This document shows positions 1 to 8,071 of a stretch of 64,000 nt of DNA, in pieces; within the stretch, counting starts at the first letter, position 1, and every line of letters begins with the position of its first letter. Source of the stretch: Tepidimonas taiwanensis (GTDB lineage: Bacteria > Pseudomonadota > Gammaproteobacteria > Burkholderiales > Burkholderiaceae_C). Under the pieces are notes generated by a model. It was not told the DNA's origin and made no database searches. It worked only from the letters and a program-made list of their open reading frames with translations. The position numbers were made by a program, and so were the translations under genes. Location: assembly GCF_020162115.1 (NCBI RefSeq), contig NZ_CP083911.1, positions 62,001 through 126,000 of the forward strand, in the 5' to 3' direction.

Positions 1-58
1 GTGCGATGCCGTTGCCCATGGTGCCGGCGCCGATGATGCCGACGGTGTCGATGGCCAT
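1..58 (-). CDS. 3-hydroxyacyl-CoA (3-hydroxybutyryl-CoA) dehydrogenase, N-terminus only
   Basis: Only the first 19 codons are inside the window; the rest lies beyond the left edge. They read MAIDTVGIIGAGTMGNGIA, which is the NAD-binding Rossmann start (GxGxMGxGIA) of the PaaH/Hbd 3-hydroxyacyl-CoA dehydrogenase family. These enzymes interconvert 3-hydroxyacyl-CoA and acetoacyl-CoA. A good ribosome site (AGAGGAG) lies about 9 bases before the ATG at 58. A phasin gene lies upstream on the same strand, which fits a PHB/short-chain fatty acid setting. Substrate cannot be judged from this fragment. Confidence 0.85.
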   Translation of the reverse strand, partial: MAIDTVGIIGAGTMGNGIA

Positions 59-123
59 GTGTCGAACTCCTCTGATGCGATTGAGGGAAGAACAGCCACC
101 GATTATGCGGTGCCGCAAACGAT

Positions 124-153
124 ACACCCCGCGGCCCGGGGGCGGCGGGGTGT
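124..153. terminator. GC-rich hairpin between phasin and hydroxyacyl-CoA dehydrogenase
   Basis: A 9-bp stem (ACACCCCGC / GCGGGGTGT) encloses a 12-base GC loop in the gap between the phasin stop and the next gene. No T-run follows in either direction, so it is at most a weak or Rho-assisted terminator, or an mRNA-stabilising end. Confidence 0.35.
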
Positions 154-250
154 CGTGTATGCGCGGCGTGTGCACGGGACGGGTGCGCCGCCGAGGTCCC
201 GCGGACCGCGCCAGTCGCGGCGCGGCAACCGTGATTTCCTCAAACGGGCG

Positions 251-796
251 TCAGGCCTTGGCCGCGCGCGGGGGCTTGGTGGCGTTGGCGGCGGTGGTCG
301 CAACGGCCTTCAGGTTGGCCTCGGCCAGTTCGGTGGCCTGCTTGACGGCCTTTTGCACCGATTCCATCGCGGCGGCTGCCGTGGAGACGGCGGTCTTCAT
401 CGCGGCCACGGCCGGCTCGGTGCCCTGCGGGGCGTTCTTGACGGCGCTGTCGAGCGCGCTGACGAACTGCTTTTGCGCTTCGGCTGCCTGGGCTTCGGCG
501 ACCTTCGCGAACTCGGCGCTCAGCGCGGAGGCGATGTCATAGACGTGGCGGCTGTAGCTGGCGATCTTTTCGCCCATCGGTTGCAGCATCGCGTTGTGCA
601 GCGCGACCAGGTCCTGCATGTCCTTGACGCTCAGGGCCGCCTGGGTCTGCTCGGCGGTTTCGGCCAGCAGCGTCTTGGCGGTTTGCAGGTTGAGTTCGAC
701 GAGCTTTTCGACGCCGGCGAGCGCCTTTTCGCTGAGGTCGAACGCGGTGGCCACGTTCTTCTTGTGGGCGGTGACGATGTGGTCGATGGTCATCAT
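251..796 (-). CDS. phaP: phasin family protein (PHA granule-associated)
   Basis: A 181-residue, Ala/Glu/Lys-rich, almost wholly helical protein without signal peptide or membrane segment. It matches the betaproteobacterial phasin family (PhaP type) in length and in its opening, with a lysine pair after the first dozen residues and heptad-like Leu/Ala spacing. Phasins coat intracellular polyhydroxybutyrate granules and control granule size. Two adjacent Met codons start the frame; the first lies 7 bases after AAGGAG and is used here. The C-terminus is a basic Lys/Pro/Arg/Ala tail. The gene has its own promoter with a palindrome that may be a PhaR site, and is followed on the same strand by a 3-hydroxyacyl-CoA dehydrogenase. 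Confidence 0.9.
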   Translation of the reverse strand: MMTIDHIVTAHKKNVATAFDLSEKALAGVEKLVELNLQTAKTLLAETAEQTQAALSVKDMQDLVALHNAMLQPMGEKIASYSRHVYDIASALSAEFAKVAEAQAAEAQKQFVSALDSAVKNAPQGTEPAVAAMKTAVSTAAAAMESVQKAVKQATELAEANLKAVATTAANATKPPRAAKA

Positions 797-892
797 GGCG
801 GGACTCCTTGGTCGAGTGGGTGGAAGGGCAACAGGCCGTTGGGCGCAACCTCAGGTCAGAGCCGTCCTTGCCGGAAGTGACACCGATCGATT

Positions 893-973
893 TATGCTGC
901 GCTGCAACATGAGTCCAAGTATAGGGACTCGCCGCCGGAATGCAAGCCCTTTTTGTTGCATTGCAGCAAAAAA
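893..973 (-). promoter_or_regulatory. phasin promoter with flanking TTGYTGCA palindromes (possible PhaR operator)
   Basis: On the minus strand a -35 (TTGCAT, 940-945) and -10 (TATACT, 918-923) are 16 bp apart. Just upstream, 950-973 is a near-perfect palindrome with arms TTTTTGYTGCA and one central base. A second, partial copy (TGCTGC/GCAACA) lies just downstream of the -10 at 893-910. Known PhaR repressors of phasin genes bind TGC/GCA-type dyads, so an autoregulated PHA-responsive promoter is plausible. The promoter is well supported; the identity of the regulator is inference. Confidence 0.55.
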
Positions 974-992
974 GCGACGAACGGTCAGGACA

Positions 993-3653
993 TCAACCAC
1001 CGGGCTGCAGCGGCAACTCGACGCAGCGCAGATCCGGATCCTCCGGGTGTGGGCGGATGGCAAAGCCGAGCCGCTCCACCAGCGCGAGCATGCCCTTGTT
1101 CTCGCGCAGCACGGTGCCGACGATGCGGCGCGTGCCATGACCGCGCAGGTAGCGGATCAGCCGCTCCATCAACAGCCGCCCCAGCCCACGGCCCTTGAGG
1201 TCCGAGCGCACCAGGATGCCGTATTCGGCGGTGTCGTTGTCCGGGTCGCAGATGCCGCGCACGACGCCGATCGTCTCCGGCCGACCATCGGGCCCGGTGC
1301 GGGTGGCGATGAAGGCCATCTCGCGGTCGTAATCGATTTGCGTCAGGCGCGCGAGCTCCGAGTGTTCGATGCTGCGGCGGCTGTAGAAGATGCGCAGCCG
1401 GATGTCTTCCGGGTCCATCTTCTCGAGGAAGGCGAGGTGCTGGGCCTCGTCCTCGGGACGGATCGGGCGCACGGTGATCGTCCCGCCCTGCCACGCGACG
1501 GTTTCCACGAGCTCCTGCGGGTAGGGGCGGATCGCGAAGCGCGCCGCCCCGCCGGGTCGGTCGGCGCTCACGCGCACGCGCGCGTCCAGCGCGACGGCCC
1601 CTTCGGCATCGACCACCAGCGGGTTGATGTCGATTTCGGCGATTTCCGGCACGTCCGCGAGCAGCTGCGACACCGCCAGCAGCGCGGTGTGAATCGAGGG
1701 CCGGTGCGCCGGCGGCACGTCCCGGTAGCCGCGCAGCAGCCGCGCGATGCGCGTGCGCTCGATCAGCGACTCGGCCAGTGCGACGTTGAGCGGCGGCAGG
1801 GCGAGTGCCCGGTCCGCGACCACCTCCACCGCGATGCCGCCCTGTCCAAAGAGGATGACCGGACCGAAGAGCGGATCGATGCTGGCGCCGATGATGAGCT
1901 CGTGTGCGTGCCGGCGCTGCACCATCGGCTGCACCGTGAAGCCCGCCAGCCGCGCGTCGGGCCGCCGCTCGGCCACGCGCGCGAGCATCGCGCGCGCCGC
2001 CTCCACCACCTCCTGCGCGCTGTGCAGGTTGAGGCGCACCCCGCCGACGTCGGACTTGTGCGTGATGTCTTCCGAGAGGATCTTGAGCACGACCGGGTAG
2101 CCCAGCGCCTCCGCGGCGGTGGCGGCGGCCATCGGATCAGGGGGAACCGTGCGCACGGGTGTCACCGGCACCCCGGCGAGCCGCAGCAGCTCCTTGGCCT
2201 GCGGTTCGGTCAGCCACTCGCGCCCCGCTGCCAGCGCCTCGTGCACCAGGCGGCGGATGCCGTCGAGGTCCGGCGCCAGGCCCGCCGGCAGCGCCGGGGG
2301 CGTCTCCATCAGTTCCGCCTGGTGCCGGTGGTACTGCCGCAGGAAGGAAAACGCCCGCACGGCTTCCTCGGGCGTCGGGTAGTCCGGGATGCCCGCGGCG
2401 CGAAAACGCGCCCGGGCCTCGGCGACCGCGCCGTGCCCCAGCCAGCAGCCCAGCACGCGCGGCGGGCGTTCGCTCGCCAGTGGCAGCAGCGCCTCGGCGA
2501 TCGTCTCGCTGGGCACGATCGCCGTCGGCGCCTGAATGAAGAGGATCGCGCTGTCGCGGTCCTCGCGCAGGATGCGCAGCGCATCGACGTAGCGCTGCGC
2601 CGGCGCGTCGCCAATGATGTCGACTGGGTTGGCGCGCGACCAGTTGCCCGGCAGTACCGCGTCCAGGCGCGCGATCATGTCCGGGGAGAGCGTTGCCAGC
2701 TCGACCCCCATGTGGGCCGCGGCATCCGCCGCCATCACGCCCGCGCCGCCGCCGTTGGTCAGCACCAGCAGCCGCTCGCTGCGGTTGTCGCGGAAGCGCG
2801 CCAGCAGCTCCACGGCGAGGAACAGCTGGTGCAGCGTGTTGACGCGCAGCATCCCCGCCCGCGAGATGGCGGCGTCGAACACCTCGTCCGAGCCCGCCAG
2901 CGCCCCGGTGTGTGACGCCGCCGCGCGGCTGCCCTGGGCGGAGCGGCCCGCTTTGACGAGGATCACCGGCTTGTTGCGCGCCGCGGCGCGCGCTGCCGAC
3001 ATGAACTTGCGCGGCGCCGTGACCGACTCGACGTACATGAGGATCGCGCGCGTGCGCGCGTCACTGCCGAGGTAGTCGAGCATGTCGCCGAAATCGACAT
3101 CGGCGTGCTCGCCGAGCGAGACGAAATGCGAAAACCCGATGCCGCGGTCGTTGGCCCAGTCGAGCACGGCCGTCACCAGCGCGCCGGACTGGGAAACGAA
3201 CGCGATCTGTCCTGGCTGCGCGTCGGCGTGCGCAAAGCTCGCGTTGAGACCGAGGTGCGGCACCAGCATGCCGATGCAGTTGGGCCCAAGGATGCGCAGC
3301 GTGTGGCGGCGCGCGGCGTCCAACATCGCCTGCTTTTGCTGGGCATCGAGCCCGGCGGTGACGACGACCGCCGCCCGCGTGCCGCGCGCCCCTAGCGCGG
3401 CGATGAGACGCGGCATGGTGGCCGGCGGCGTGCAGATCACGGCCAGATCCGGCGCGTGCGGCAGGTCGTCCAGATCACGCGCGACCGGCACGCCCAGATC
3501 CGGCTGGCGGGGGTTGACGGCGAACAGCTCACCCCGGAAGCCGCGCGCGAGGTTGCGCCAGACGGTGGCACCGACGCTGTGCGGCCGGTCCGACGCGCCC
3601 AACACCGCGACGTGGCGGGGCGCGAAGAGGAATTCGAGGTTACGGATGCTCAT
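993..3653 (-). CDS. acyl-CoA synthetase (NDP-forming)-like / GNAT acetyltransferase fusion (Pat/Pka type)
   Basis: An 886-residue fusion. Residues about 1-460 are the CoA-binding and succinyl-CoA-ligase-like halves of ADP-forming acyl-CoA synthetases; about 480-700 is the ATP-grasp part; about 715-880 is a GNAT acetyltransferase with the acetyl-CoA loop region RSDLKGRGLGRLLM. The order matches protein lysine acetyltransferases of the Pat/PatZ/Pka class, which acetylate and silence acetyl-CoA synthetase and other enzymes. The SHTGALAG segment keeps a histidine (His248) where true ADP-forming synthetases carry the phospho-histidine, so a working synthetase half cannot be excluded. The start codon lies inside the last codons of the preceding DUF502 gene (14-base overlap), so translation is probably coupled. 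Confidence 0.85.
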   Translation of the reverse strand: MSIRNLEFLFAPRHVAVLGASDRPHSVGATVWRNLARGFRGELFAVNPRQPDLGVPVARDLDDLPHAPDLAVICTPPATMPRLIAALGARGTRAAVVVTAGLDAQQKQAMLDAARRHTLRILGPNCIGMLVPHLGLNASFAHADAQPGQIAFVSQSGALVTAVLDWANDRGIGFSHFVSLGEHADVDFGDMLDYLGSDARTRAILMYVESVTAPRKFMSAARAAARNKPVILVKAGRSAQGSRAAASHTGALAGSDEVFDAAISRAGMLRVNTLHQLFLAVELLARFRDNRSERLLVLTNGGGAGVMAADAAAHMGVELATLSPDMIARLDAVLPGNWSRANPVDIIGDAPAQRYVDALRILREDRDSAILFIQAPTAIVPSETIAEALLPLASERPPRVLGCWLGHGAVAEARARFRAAGIPDYPTPEEAVRAFSFLRQYHRHQAELMETPPALPAGLAPDLDGIRRLVHEALAAGREWLTEPQAKELLRLAGVPVTPVRTVPPDPMAAATAAEALGYPVVLKILSEDITHKSDVGGVRLNLHSAQEVVEAARAMLARVAERRPDARLAGFTVQPMVQRRHAHELIIGASIDPLFGPVILFGQGGIAVEVVADRALALPPLNVALAESLIERTRIARLLRGYRDVPPAHRPSIHTALLAVSQLLADVPEIAEIDINPLVVDAEGAVALDARVRVSADRPGGAARFAIRPYPQELVETVAWQGGTITVRPIRPEDEAQHLAFLEKMDPEDIRLRIFYSRRSIEHSELARLTQIDYDREMAFIATRTGPDGRPETIGVVRGICDPDNDTAEYGILVRSDLKGRGLGRLLMERLIRYLRGHGTRRIVGTVLRENKGMLALVERLGFAIRPHPEDPDLRCVELPLQPGG

Positions 3654-4305
3654 GCGGGCGCGTCTCCGGTTGGGCAGGGGCGGGAGAGGGCGGCGTCGAC
3701 GGGGGCGCCGCGCCGCGTGGCGGGGAGGCGGCCATCCACGCGATCAAGGACGAGCGCATCGCCTCCTCCACGGACATGTCGATCGGGGTGATCCAGGCGC
3801 GCGGCACGAACACCGTGTAGCCGCCGATCATGTACCCCATCGGCAGGTAGACCGCGACGCGGTCGCCCGGCAAAAAGCCGGCCGGCAGACCGTGCAGGTG
3901 GTGGCGCGTGACGAGCCCCACGACCTCCCACTCGGCACCGGGCGGGCGCAGGATGACCACCTGTTGCGGCGTGGCGTCGCGCCGATGCGGCGCGAAGTAG
4001 TCGGCAAAGCTCTTGAGCGACGAGTAGATGCTCTTGACGACCGGCAGGTTGGTGAACGGCAGCTCCACCCAGTTCAACAGGCGCGCCGTGGCGTGGGTGG
4101 AGACGAGAAAACCGGCCAGCAGCACGAGCGCTGCAGCCAGCACCAGGCCCAGGCCCGGCACGTAGAAGTCGCCGATCAGCGGCCGCAGCAGGGTCAGCGC
4201 GAAGCGCTCCGACCACACGACCAGGGCGTATAGCAAGTACAGCGTGATGCCGATCGGCAGCACCGCCAGCAGCCCGCGCAGGAAGTATTGGGACAGGCGT
4301 TTCAT
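3640..4305 (-). CDS. DUF502 family inner-membrane protein
   Basis: A 221-residue protein with two strongly hydrophobic N-terminal segments (about residues 9-31 and 50-68) and a soluble beta-rich remainder containing LPMGYMIGGYT. This is the DUF502 pattern, and the family's function is not established. The C-terminal 40 residues are Pro/Ala-rich and probably disordered. The ATG at 4305 was chosen because it opens directly into the conserved MKRLSQYFLRGLL start; the frame is open far upstream only by GC bias. The gene lies 29 bases after rsmI and its end overlaps the start of the synthetase/GNAT gene, suggesting an rsmI-DUF502-acetyltransferase transcript. Confidence 0.85.
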   Translation of the reverse strand: MKRLSQYFLRGLLAVLPIGITLYLLYALVVWSERFALTLLRPLIGDFYVPGLGLVLAAALVLLAGFLVSTHATARLLNWVELPFTNLPVVKSIYSSLKSFADYFAPHRRDATPQQVVILRPPGAEWEVVGLVTRHHLHGLPAGFLPGDRVAVYLPMGYMIGGYTVFVPRAWITPIDMSVEEAMRSSLIAWMAASPPRGAAPPSTPPSPAPAQPETRPHEHP

Positions 4306-4334
4306 CGCGAACCGCGGTATAGCAGGGATCGATG

Positions 4335-5270
4335 TCAGTCCGGCGACACGGCGCGCTGCGCCAGCGCCGCCTGGTACAGCGCCCCCTTGGGCACGCCGGT
4401 GATGGCGCTGGCGAGCCGGGCGGCGGTTTTGACCGGCAGCTCGGCCAGCAGCAGCGCCAGCACGCGCTGCGCCTCGGCGGGCAGCGCGTCGTCGTCGGCC
4501 GGGGGCGCGGCTGGCGGGTGCACGACGAGCGTGAACTCGCCACGGTGGCGCTGTGCGTCGGCGGCGAGCCACGCCTCGAGCGCCGCGCAGGGCAGGGTGG
4601 CGATCTCCTCGAACTGCTTGGTCAGCTCGCGCCCGACGGTCACGGGCCGCTCGCCGAGCGCGGCCAGCTCGCGCGCGAGGGCGTCGATGCGGTGCGGTGA
4701 CTCCAGCAACACCAGCCCCGTGTCCAGCGCGCGCCAGCGCTGCCACGCGCGCTCCCGCGCCGCGCCCCGCGGGGGCAGAAAGCCGACGAACGTGACCGCG
4801 CCCTCCGCGATGCCGGCGACGGACAGCAGCGCGGTGACGCTGCTCGGCCCTGGCACCGGCACGACGCGCAGCCCCGCCGCGCGCACCGCTGCGCACAGGC
4901 GCGCGCCGGGGTCGCTGACGCCGGGCGTGCCCGCGTCGCTGACCAGTGCGATGCGCTCCCCGGCGCGCAGCCGCGCGAGGATTCCCTCGGTCGCCTGCCG
5001 CTCGTTGTGCTCGTGCACGGCCAGCAGCGTCGCCTGCACGCCATAGGCCTGCAGCAGGTGGCGCGTGTGGCGCGTGTCCTCGCAGGCGATGGCGTCGGCA
5101 AGGGTGAGCACGTACAGCGCGCGCAGCGTGATGTCGGCCAGATTGCCGATCGGGGTGGCCACGACGTACAGCGCCCCGGCCGGATAATGCTGGTCGCGCG
5201 CCAGCCGCGCCAGGGGACCGGCGTGGTCGGGCGAGGCGGGCAGACCGGCGGACAGGGGGAGGTCGTTCAC
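4335..5270 (-). CDS. rsmI: 16S rRNA (cytidine1402-2'-O)-methyltransferase RsmI
   Basis: RsmI methylates the 2'-O of C1402 in 16S rRNA, at the decoding centre, using S-adenosylmethionine. The tetrapyrrole-methylase fold is clear: LYVVATPIGNLADIT near the N-terminus, SDAGTPGVSDPG in the middle, then VPGPSSV. Length from this GTG is 311 residues, slightly over the usual 280-300. There is no in-frame ATG before the conserved core; the frame continues to a TTG at 5321, but that would overlap the divergent yraN start by 50 bases. With the GTG at 5270 the two divergent start codons are separated by a single base. Neither start has a convincing ribosome site. Confidence 0.92.
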   Translation of the reverse strand: MNDLPLSAGLPASPDHAGPLARLARDQHYPAGALYVVATPIGNLADITLRALYVLTLADAIACEDTRHTRHLLQAYGVQATLLAVHEHNERQATEGILARLRAGERIALVSDAGTPGVSDPGARLCAAVRAAGLRVVPVPGPSSVTALLSVAGIAEGAVTFVGFLPPRGAARERAWQRWRALDTGLVLLESPHRIDALARELAALGERPVTVGRELTKQFEEIATLPCAALEAWLAADAQRHRGEFTLVVHPPAAPPADDDALPAEAQRVLALLLAELPVKTAARLASAITGVPKGALYQAALAQRAVSPD

Positions 5271-5271
5271 G

Positions 5272-5700
5272 ATGGCAACGGATCGGCAGCAGACGGCGCG
5301 GGCGGGCCGCCCGGCCACCAAAACCCGGGGCGACGCGGCGGAAGCGGCGGCGCTGCGCTATTTGCTCGACGCGGGGTTGCGTCTCGTGCGCCGCAACGTG
5401 CGCAGCCCCGGGCGCGGTGGGGGCGAGATCGACCTCATTATGGCCGAGCCCGACGGGACCCTGGTGTTCGTCGAGGTGCGCCAGCGCACCCGCACCGACC
5501 ACGGCGGCGCCGCCGCGTCGATCGGCTGGCACAAGCAGCGCCGCATCGTCTGGGCGGCGCGCCACTACCTCGCGCGGCTGCCGCGCGTGCCCCCGTGCCG
5601 GTTCGACGCGGTGCTGATCGACGGGGAACTCGACGGCGCGGCCCCGCCTCGGATCGAGTGGCTGCGCGGCGCGTTCGACGCCACGGCGGCCGACGGCTGA
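5272..5700 (+). CDS. yraN: YraN/UPF0102 family endonuclease-like protein
   Basis: A 142-residue member of UPF0102 with the restriction-endonuclease-like core: a glutamate near the start of the fold, GEIDLI (about residue 50) and FVEVR (about 66), which form the E...D...ExK-like active-site pattern. The role is unproven; the family is often linked to processing of DNA structures. It begins the yraN-diaA-dolP order also seen in gammaproteobacteria beside rsmI, and an upstream GGGGGAGG serves as ribosome site. The start is essentially back-to-back with divergent rsmI. Confidence 0.9.
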   Translation: MATDRQQTARAGRPATKTRGDAAEAAALRYLLDAGLRLVRRNVRSPGRGGGEIDLIMAEPDGTLVFVEVRQRTRTDHGGAAASIGWHKQRRIVWAARHYLARLPRVPPCRFDAVLIDGELDGAAPPRIEWLRGAFDATAADG

Positions 5701-5718
5701 CCCGCTAAGATCGCGCCC

Positions 5719-6333
5719 ATGCTCGTGCACCGTATCCAGCAACACTTCGTCGATGGCGCGGACCTGCAGTACCAATGCGCCCAGGCCGTCGGGGCGGCGC
5801 TGGATGCCGCGGTCGGCGTGCTGCTGTCGGGGCTGACCGCCGGAGGCAAGGTGCTGGTGTGGGGCAGCGGCGTGTCGGCCGCGCTGGCGCAGGCGTTCGT
5901 CGCCCAGCTGGTGGGCCGCTTCGAGCGTGAACGGCCGGAGCTGGCGGCGCTGGCGCTGGGCACGAACCCCGCTATCTCTACCGCAGTCGCGGCAGGGGGC
6001 GAGGCCGCGTCCTGGCCTTGGCTGCGGCAGCTGCGCGCGCTCGGGCTGCCTGGGGATGTGCTGGTGGTGCTGGCCGCCGGGGCGCCCGGGCCGGACACGC
6101 TGGCCGCGATCGCCACGGCGCACGAGCGCGAGATGGCGGTGGTGGCGTTCACGGGCGCGCGGCCCGGGGACGTGCTGGATGCGCTGAAGGACACGGACGT
6201 GCTGGTGGCGGTGCCGACCGAGCGGCCGGCGCGCGTCGTCGAGGCGCACCTGGTCGCGCTGCACGCCGTCTGCGATGCCCTGGATGTCCAACTGCTCGGC
6301 GACGACGCCGAAACGGAGACCGTCGAACCATGA
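5719..6333 (+). CDS. diaA: SIS-domain protein, DiaA/GmhA type
   Basis: A 204-residue sugar-isomerase (SIS) domain protein. In Escherichia coli the gene in this position is DiaA, a tetramer that binds DnaA and helps its ordered assembly at oriC; the sister family GmhA is phosphoheptose isomerase. Seen here are the KVLVWGSGVSA loop (about residues 45-55) and the GDVLVVLAAG segment (about 113-122), where SIS proteins normally have a Ser-rich phosphate loop. It is in the yraN-diaA-dolP neighbourhood, 18 bases after yraN, and its stop overlaps the next start (ATGA). Context favours DiaA over GmhA. Confidence 0.8.
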   Translation: MLVHRIQQHFVDGADLQYQCAQAVGAALDAAVGVLLSGLTAGGKVLVWGSGVSAALAQAFVAQLVGRFERERPELAALALGTNPAISTAVAAGGEAASWPWLRQLRALGLPGDVLVVLAAGAPGPDTLAAIATAHEREMAVVAFTGARPGDVLDALKDTDVLVAVPTERPARVVEAHLVALHAVCDALDVQLLGDDAETETVEP

Positions 6334-7001
6334 AAACCCCTGCATTCCGCCCGCACGCGACCCCGTGGCGCGCGCTGATCGTGACCCTGTCCGCCGCGGC
6401 GCTGCTGGTGCCGCTGAGCGGGTGCGCCCCGCTGGTCGCCGGTGCCGCGGTGGGCGGCACGGTACTGGTGGCGACCGACCGCCGCACCACCGGTGCGCAG
6501 GTCGAGGATCAGGCCATCGAGCTCAAGGCCGCGAACCGCCTGCGCGAACAGCTGGGCGAGCGCGCGCGCATCAGCGTCACCAGCTTCAACCGCCGCGTGC
6601 TGCTGACCGGCGAGGTGGCGTCGGAAGCCGACCGGCAGACGGCGCTGCGCATCGTGCAGGGTGTGGACAACGTCGCCGGCCTGGTGGACGAGCTGGCCGT
6701 GATGGGCTCGCCGTCGCTGACCGCGCGCTCGGCCGACGCGCTGGTGACGGCGCGCGTCAAGGCCGCGTTCGTCGACGCCGCTGATCTGCAGGCCAACGCG
6801 TTCAAGGTCGTCACCGAGCGCGGCACGGTGTACCTGATGGGGCTGGTGACGAAACGCGAGGCCGACCGTGCGAGCGAGATCGCGCGCGCCGTGCCGGGCG
6901 TGCAGCGCGTGGTGCGCGTGTTCGAGTACCTGAGCGAAGCCGATCTGGCGCGGTTGCAGCCCGCCAAACCCACGGGCGAAAGCGCCGCGCCCAGCCGCTG
7001 A
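6330..7001 (+). CDS. dolP: BON-domain outer-membrane lipoprotein, DolP/YraP type
   Basis: A 223-residue protein with a long N-region, a hydrophobic stretch and a lipobox (LSGC, Cys about residue 34), so it should be an acylated periplasmic lipoprotein. Two BON domains follow (about residues 70-135 and 145-215), each with the GxV...V...V pattern. DolP/YraP in gammaproteobacteria supports outer-membrane integrity and phospholipid quality. The ATG overlaps the diaA stop by four bases, so the two are translationally coupled. The C-terminus is a short Pro/Ala/Ser tail. Confidence 0.9.
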   Translation: MKTPAFRPHATPWRALIVTLSAAALLVPLSGCAPLVAGAAVGGTVLVATDRRTTGAQVEDQAIELKAANRLREQLGERARISVTSFNRRVLLTGEVASEADRQTALRIVQGVDNVAGLVDELAVMGSPSLTARSADALVTARVKAAFVDAADLQANAFKVVTERGTVYLMGLVTKREADRASEIARAVPGVQRVVRVFEYLSEADLARLQPAKPTGESAAPSR

Positions 7002-7059
7002 CCAAGTGCCACCTGCCCGCGGACCAAGGGCGGGACAGGGTGCCGGATCAGACGCCGAG

Positions 7060-7077
7060 CCGCCCCGGTCGGGGCGG
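7060..7077. terminator. hairpin between convergent dolP and the beta-hydroxyacid dehydrogenase
   Basis: A perfect 8-bp stem CCGCCCCG / CGGGGCGG with a two-base turn lies midway between the convergent stops at 7001 and 7125. There is no T-tract, so it may act as a bidirectional weak terminator. Confidence 0.4.
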
Positions 7078-7124
7078 TATGACAGGCGGGGGACGGTGGG
7101 TTGCGCCCGTTAGGGGCGGCGGGC

Positions 7125-8039
7125 TCAACGAAGACGACGGATCAGGCTGGAGGTGTCCCAGCGCCCGCCGCCCATGCGCTGCACGTCGGCGTAGAACTGG
7201 TCCACCAGCGCCGTGACCGGCAGCGTCGCGCCGTTGCGGCGGGCTTCGTCCAGCACCAGGCCGAGGTCCTTGCGCATCCAGTCCACCGCAAAGCCGAAGT
7301 CGAAGCGGTCTTCGACCATGGTCTTGCCGCGGTTGTCCATCTGCCAGCTCTGCGCGGCACCCTTGCCGATGACGTCCAGCACCAGCGGCATGTCGAGCCC
7401 CGCGCGCTGACCGAAGGCGATCGCTTCGGACAGCCCCTGCAGCAGCCCGGCGATGCAGATCTGGTTGACCATCTTGGCCAGCTGTCCGGCGCCGCTGCCA
7501 CCGATGCGCGTCACGGCGCGGGCATAGGCGAGGATCACCGGGCGCGCGCGCTCGAACGGCTCGACGTCGCCGCCGCACATCACGGTGAGCACGCCGTTTT
7601 CGGCGCCGGCCTGCCCCCCGGAGACGGGGGCATCGACGAAATGCAGCCCCCGCTCGCGGGCGATGGCGTGGAGTTCGCGCGCGACCGCAGCCGACGCCGT
7701 CGTGTGGTCGACGAAGATCGCGCCGTCGCGCATGCCCGCAAAGGCACCGTCGTCGCCGAGCGTGACGGCGCGCAGGTCGTCGTCGTTGCCCACGCAGGCG
7801 CAGACGATGTCGGCCCCGGCGGCGGCCTCGCGGGGGCTTGCGGCCATGCGCACGCCATGATCGGCGTATTGCGCCACGAAGGCCCGGGCTTTGGTGTCCG
7901 TTCGGTTGTAGACGGTGACGGCGTGCCCCGCATAGGCCAGGTGAGCGGCCATGGGAGCCCCCATCACGCCCAACCCGATAAAAGCGACACGGCGCGGCTC
8001 GCAGGGCTCATACGAGGGCTTACGGTGAGCGGTCGACAT
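7125..8039 (-). CDS. NAD(P)-dependent beta-hydroxyacid dehydrogenase (HIBADH/GarR family)
   Basis: A 304-residue oxidoreductase. The N-terminal Rossmann motif is GLGVMGAPMA; the substrate loop is DAPVSGGQAGAENG; the catalytic lysine lies in GAGQLAKMVNQ. These are the hallmarks of 3-hydroxyisobutyrate dehydrogenase and tartronate semialdehyde reductase. The exact substrate cannot be told from sequence. The frame extends to a TTG at 8075 overlapping the pilU stop; the ATG at 8039 leaves 32 bases after pilU and matches family length, so it is preferred. It follows pilT-pilU on the same strand but has no obvious link to pili. Confidence 0.88.
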   Translation of the reverse strand: MSTAHRKPSYEPCEPRRVAFIGLGVMGAPMAAHLAYAGHAVTVYNRTDTKARAFVAQYADHGVRMAASPREAAAGADIVCACVGNDDDLRAVTLGDDGAFAGMRDGAIFVDHTTASAAVARELHAIARERGLHFVDAPVSGGQAGAENGVLTVMCGGDVEPFERARPVILAYARAVTRIGGSGAGQLAKMVNQICIAGLLQGLSEAIAFGQRAGLDMPLVLDVIGKGAAQSWQMDNRGKTMVEDRFDFGFAVDWMRKDLGLVLDEARRNGATLPVTALVDQFYADVQRMGGGRWDTSSLIRRLR

Positions 8040-8071
8040 GACGCGGCAATATCCCGTCAAGCGAAAGGGGT

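Noticed and set aside
594..2915. A 773-codon open frame on the + strand antisense to the synthetase/GNAT gene
   Set aside because: It is low in complexity, rich in Arg/His/Gln/Ala as expected from the complement of GC3-rich coding, with no family motifs; the minus-strand gene has clear domains over the same bases.
3640..6345. A single 901-codon minus-strand frame running through DUF502, rsmI and yraN
   Set aside because: Only its last 221 codons (from 4305) match a family (DUF502); the rest is out of frame with rsmI and antisense to yraN and diaA.
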